Source: Chitinophagaceae bacterium (GTDB lineage: Bacteria; Bacteroidota; Bacteroidia; Chitinophagales; Chitinophagaceae). Taken from it: DNA of 33,326 nucleotides. Numbering within the stretch: position 1 is the first letter of the stretch; every line of letters begins with the position of its first letter. The position numbers and the translations under genes were made by a program. Of the stretch, positions 32,060 through 33,326 are shown piece after piece. The stretch lies in contig JAFBAN010000065.1 in the NCBI GenBank assembly GCA_019247775.1, positions 1 through 33,326 of the forward strand, in the 5' to 3' direction. Under the pieces are notes generated by a model. That model did not search any database. It saw nothing but the letters and a program-made list of their open reading frames with translations, and was not told where the DNA came from.

Positions 32060-32848
32060 CTATTCCCACTCCACTTCTCCGAACCTGAAACTGTTTCCGC
32101 CCGAGACCAGCAGTTCGCCGGTGCCGGTCACTTTTTCGATCACGCAGTTAAAAACAATGCTTCCTTTTTTCAGTCTTGCTTTTTGTCCGGCTTTGTACAG
32201 GTGCAGATTGTATTCTTCGAGCATGGTCTCGAACCCCCCCTCCCGCAATGAACTGTAGCGTTGCTGCAGGCAATCGCATAGCTCCCGCGCCAACTGTACC
32301 GGTTCCAGTTGCCGGCCTGTGATCTGCAGCAGGGAAACCGCTTTTCGCATCAGTCCCGGAAACCCGGCCTGGTTCACATTGACCCCGATCCCTGTAAGCG
32401 ACCAGGGCCATTGGCGGCCACGAAAAACATTCTCGATCAGGATACCCCCTGCCTTTCTGTCACGCCAATACAGGTCGTTTGGCCATTTGAGCGAAGTTTC
32501 ATCGCCGGCATATTTGCTAAAAAAATCATAAGCCGCAAGTGCTGCCGCCACGCTCCATTGAAAAGGATTGGATATAGGGATAAAGGAACTATCTGTAACG
32601 ACGGTTAATGCGATACCGGTACCTGGCTCCGACTGCCAGCTTTTGCCGCGCTGGCCCTTTCCTGCGGTCTGGTGGTGCGCAAAAAATGCGGCGCCATGGA
32701 CGGCCCGGTTGGCCTGCAGCTGTTCCATGGCATACATATTGGTACTCTCAACCTCAGTTAATTCGATAAACGGTTGCCCGATAGCAGTTTTGGCGGGGGA
32801 GGCTGGCAAAGAATTACTATTTTTGACAAAGTTAAACCGGCAAAGCAT
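32060..32848 (-). CDS. birA: Biotin--[acetyl-CoA-carboxylase] ligase (BirA, catalytic-only type)
   Basis: An enzyme attaching biotin to acyl-CoA carboxylase. I start at MLCRFNFVKNSN (32848, 262 residues); the track ORF at 33124 extends 92 codons antisense to rsfS with no biotin-ligase features. Conserved landmarks are LTEVESTN near the N-terminus, the biotinyl-AMP loop TAGKGQRGKSW, SLKWPNDLYW with KAGGILIE, and GIGVNVNQAGFP. The C-terminal small domain (LKKGSIVFNCVIEKV) is present. No N-terminal helix-turn-helix is found, so it is probably a ligase without repressor function. It is divergent from rsfS with only 46 bp between the proposed starts. Confidence 0.92.
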   Translation of the reverse strand: MLCRFNFVKNSNSLPASPAKTAIGQPFIELTEVESTNMYAMEQLQANRAVHGAAFFAHHQTAGKGQRGKSWQSEPGTGIALTVVTDSSFIPISNPFQWSVAAALAAYDFFSKYAGDETSLKWPNDLYWRDRKAGGILIENVFRGRQWPWSLTGIGVNVNQAGFPGLMRKAVSLLQITGRQLEPVQLARELCDCLQQRYSSLREGGFETMLEEYNLHLYKAGQKARLKKGSIVFNCVIEKVTGTGELLVSGGNSFRFGEVEWE

Positions 32849-32894
32849 TGGCCGGGCAGCGAACCGAATTATAACACTTAAACCCGAACGATTA

Positions 32895-33299
32895 TTGGAA
32901 CCTCTTTCTGTTTTACAAACCCGTGAGAAAAGGACGATTAGCAGGCTGACGCGCAGTTCTAAAATCTTCAAAACAATCATCAAAGCCATACAGGATAAGA
33001 AGGGCGAGAATATTGTGAGCCTGGACCTTCGAAAGATACCGGAAGCATCCGCCGATTTCTTCATCGTGTGTGAAGCCTCCAATACCACCCAGGTAAAAGC
33101 CATTGCCGACTCTGTGGAAGACAAGGTAAAAAAAGAGTGCGGCGAACTGCCTTACAAACATGAGGGCAGGCCGTCGGCCCAGTGGGTGCTGATCGATTAT
33201 GTGAACGTGGTGGTACATGTGATGCATCCGGAAACCCGGAAGTTTTACAAACTCGAGGAGATGTGGAGCGATGCGGAATCGAGAATGCATGATTTATAA
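32895..33299 (+). CDS. rsfS: Ribosome silencing factor RsfS
   Basis: RsfS binds the large ribosomal subunit protein L14 and blocks subunit joining in slow growth. The body is diagnostic: KTIIKAIQDKKGENIVSLDLRK, given in outline, then EASADFFIVCEASNTTQVKAIAD, KHEGRPSAQWVLIDYVNVVVHV and the end ETRKFYKLEEMWSDAE. I propose the TTG at 32895 (MEPLSVLQTREKR..., 134 residues), since no in-frame ATG lies between the birA start region and the conserved domain; the track ORF from 32568 reads through antisense birA. A slightly later non-ATG start cannot be excluded. The gene faces birA; downstream only 27 bp remain in the window. Confidence 0.93.
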   Translation: MEPLSVLQTREKRTISRLTRSSKIFKTIIKAIQDKKGENIVSLDLRKIPEASADFFIVCEASNTTQVKAIADSVEDKVKKECGELPYKHEGRPSAQWVLIDYVNVVVHVMHPETRKFYKLEEMWSDAESRMHDL

Positions 33300-33326
33300 A
33301 AAGCTTTAAAATATCAGCCATCGCTG

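Noticed and set aside
32849-33124. Longer N-terminus of the biotin ligase ORF
   Set aside because: The 92 extra codons are antisense to conserved rsfS and have no HTH or ligase similarity.

Overview
The window reads as the chromosome of a Bacteroidota bacterium, most likely family Chitinophagaceae. The indications are TAnnTTTG-type -7 promoter boxes without clear Shine-Dalgarno sequences, an IPExxxVDY-family protein, a carboxypeptidase-like/plug/barrel outer-membrane protein, two-component propeller and LytTR proteins, a 7TMR-DISM hybrid kinase and many exported proteins ending their signal peptides in AQ. I assign no species. I see no tRNA, rRNA, CRISPR array, transposase, integrase or phage gene.

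Layout. 1-2 kb: a partial exported protein, an Ala/Asn/Lys/Thr low-complexity exported protein and a lipoprotein. 2-5.3 kb: UvrD/PcrA helicase and an exported alpha/beta hydrolase. 5.3-9.1 kb: a 438-bp regulatory gap, two convergent cell-wall L,D-transpeptidase-type proteins and an AraC regulator. 9.2-13.1 kb: an outer-membrane beta-barrel receptor and a di-heme cytochrome c peroxidase. 13.3-17.4 kb: hemerythrin protein, hybrid sensor kinase and a class A beta-lactamase-type enzyme. 17.5-20.1 kb: a minus-strand operon of a soluble unknown, a seven-helix membrane protein, a small histidine kinase and a NarL-type regulator. 20.2-24 kb: an alpha-ketoglutarate permease homologue facing FeoB. 24.3-26.7 kb: M28 peptidase, IPExxxVDY protein and pterin-4a-carbinolamine dehydratase. 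26.8-32 kb: SelD, then a propeller histidine kinase with its LytTR regulator. 32-33.3 kb: divergent biotin ligase and ribosome silencing factor.

Most single genes are ordinary. The unusual content lies between genes. A structured repeat family, about 165 bp per unit, occurs at three loci: an inverted, long-armed copy at 11802-12026, about 2.6 tandem copies at 21481-21913 and a degenerate remnant at 26756-26816. Each has a GGTTTCGC...GCGAAACC stem and a CAATARAAGARGAACGAAG block, and each lies at or just beyond a stop codon; at one locus the repeat supplies the stop. Several other gene ends carry unrelated hairpins built from short tandem words (GGAGTCTGG, GCGTGAGAC, CGCGAAA, AGCTGTTAGC, CTCTGCG), and one 26-bp word occurs behind two different genes. 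A second recurring feature is a -7 box 4-10 bp from the start codon, which suggests leaderless or near-leaderless mRNAs.

All functional calls are from motif reading only; no database search was run.
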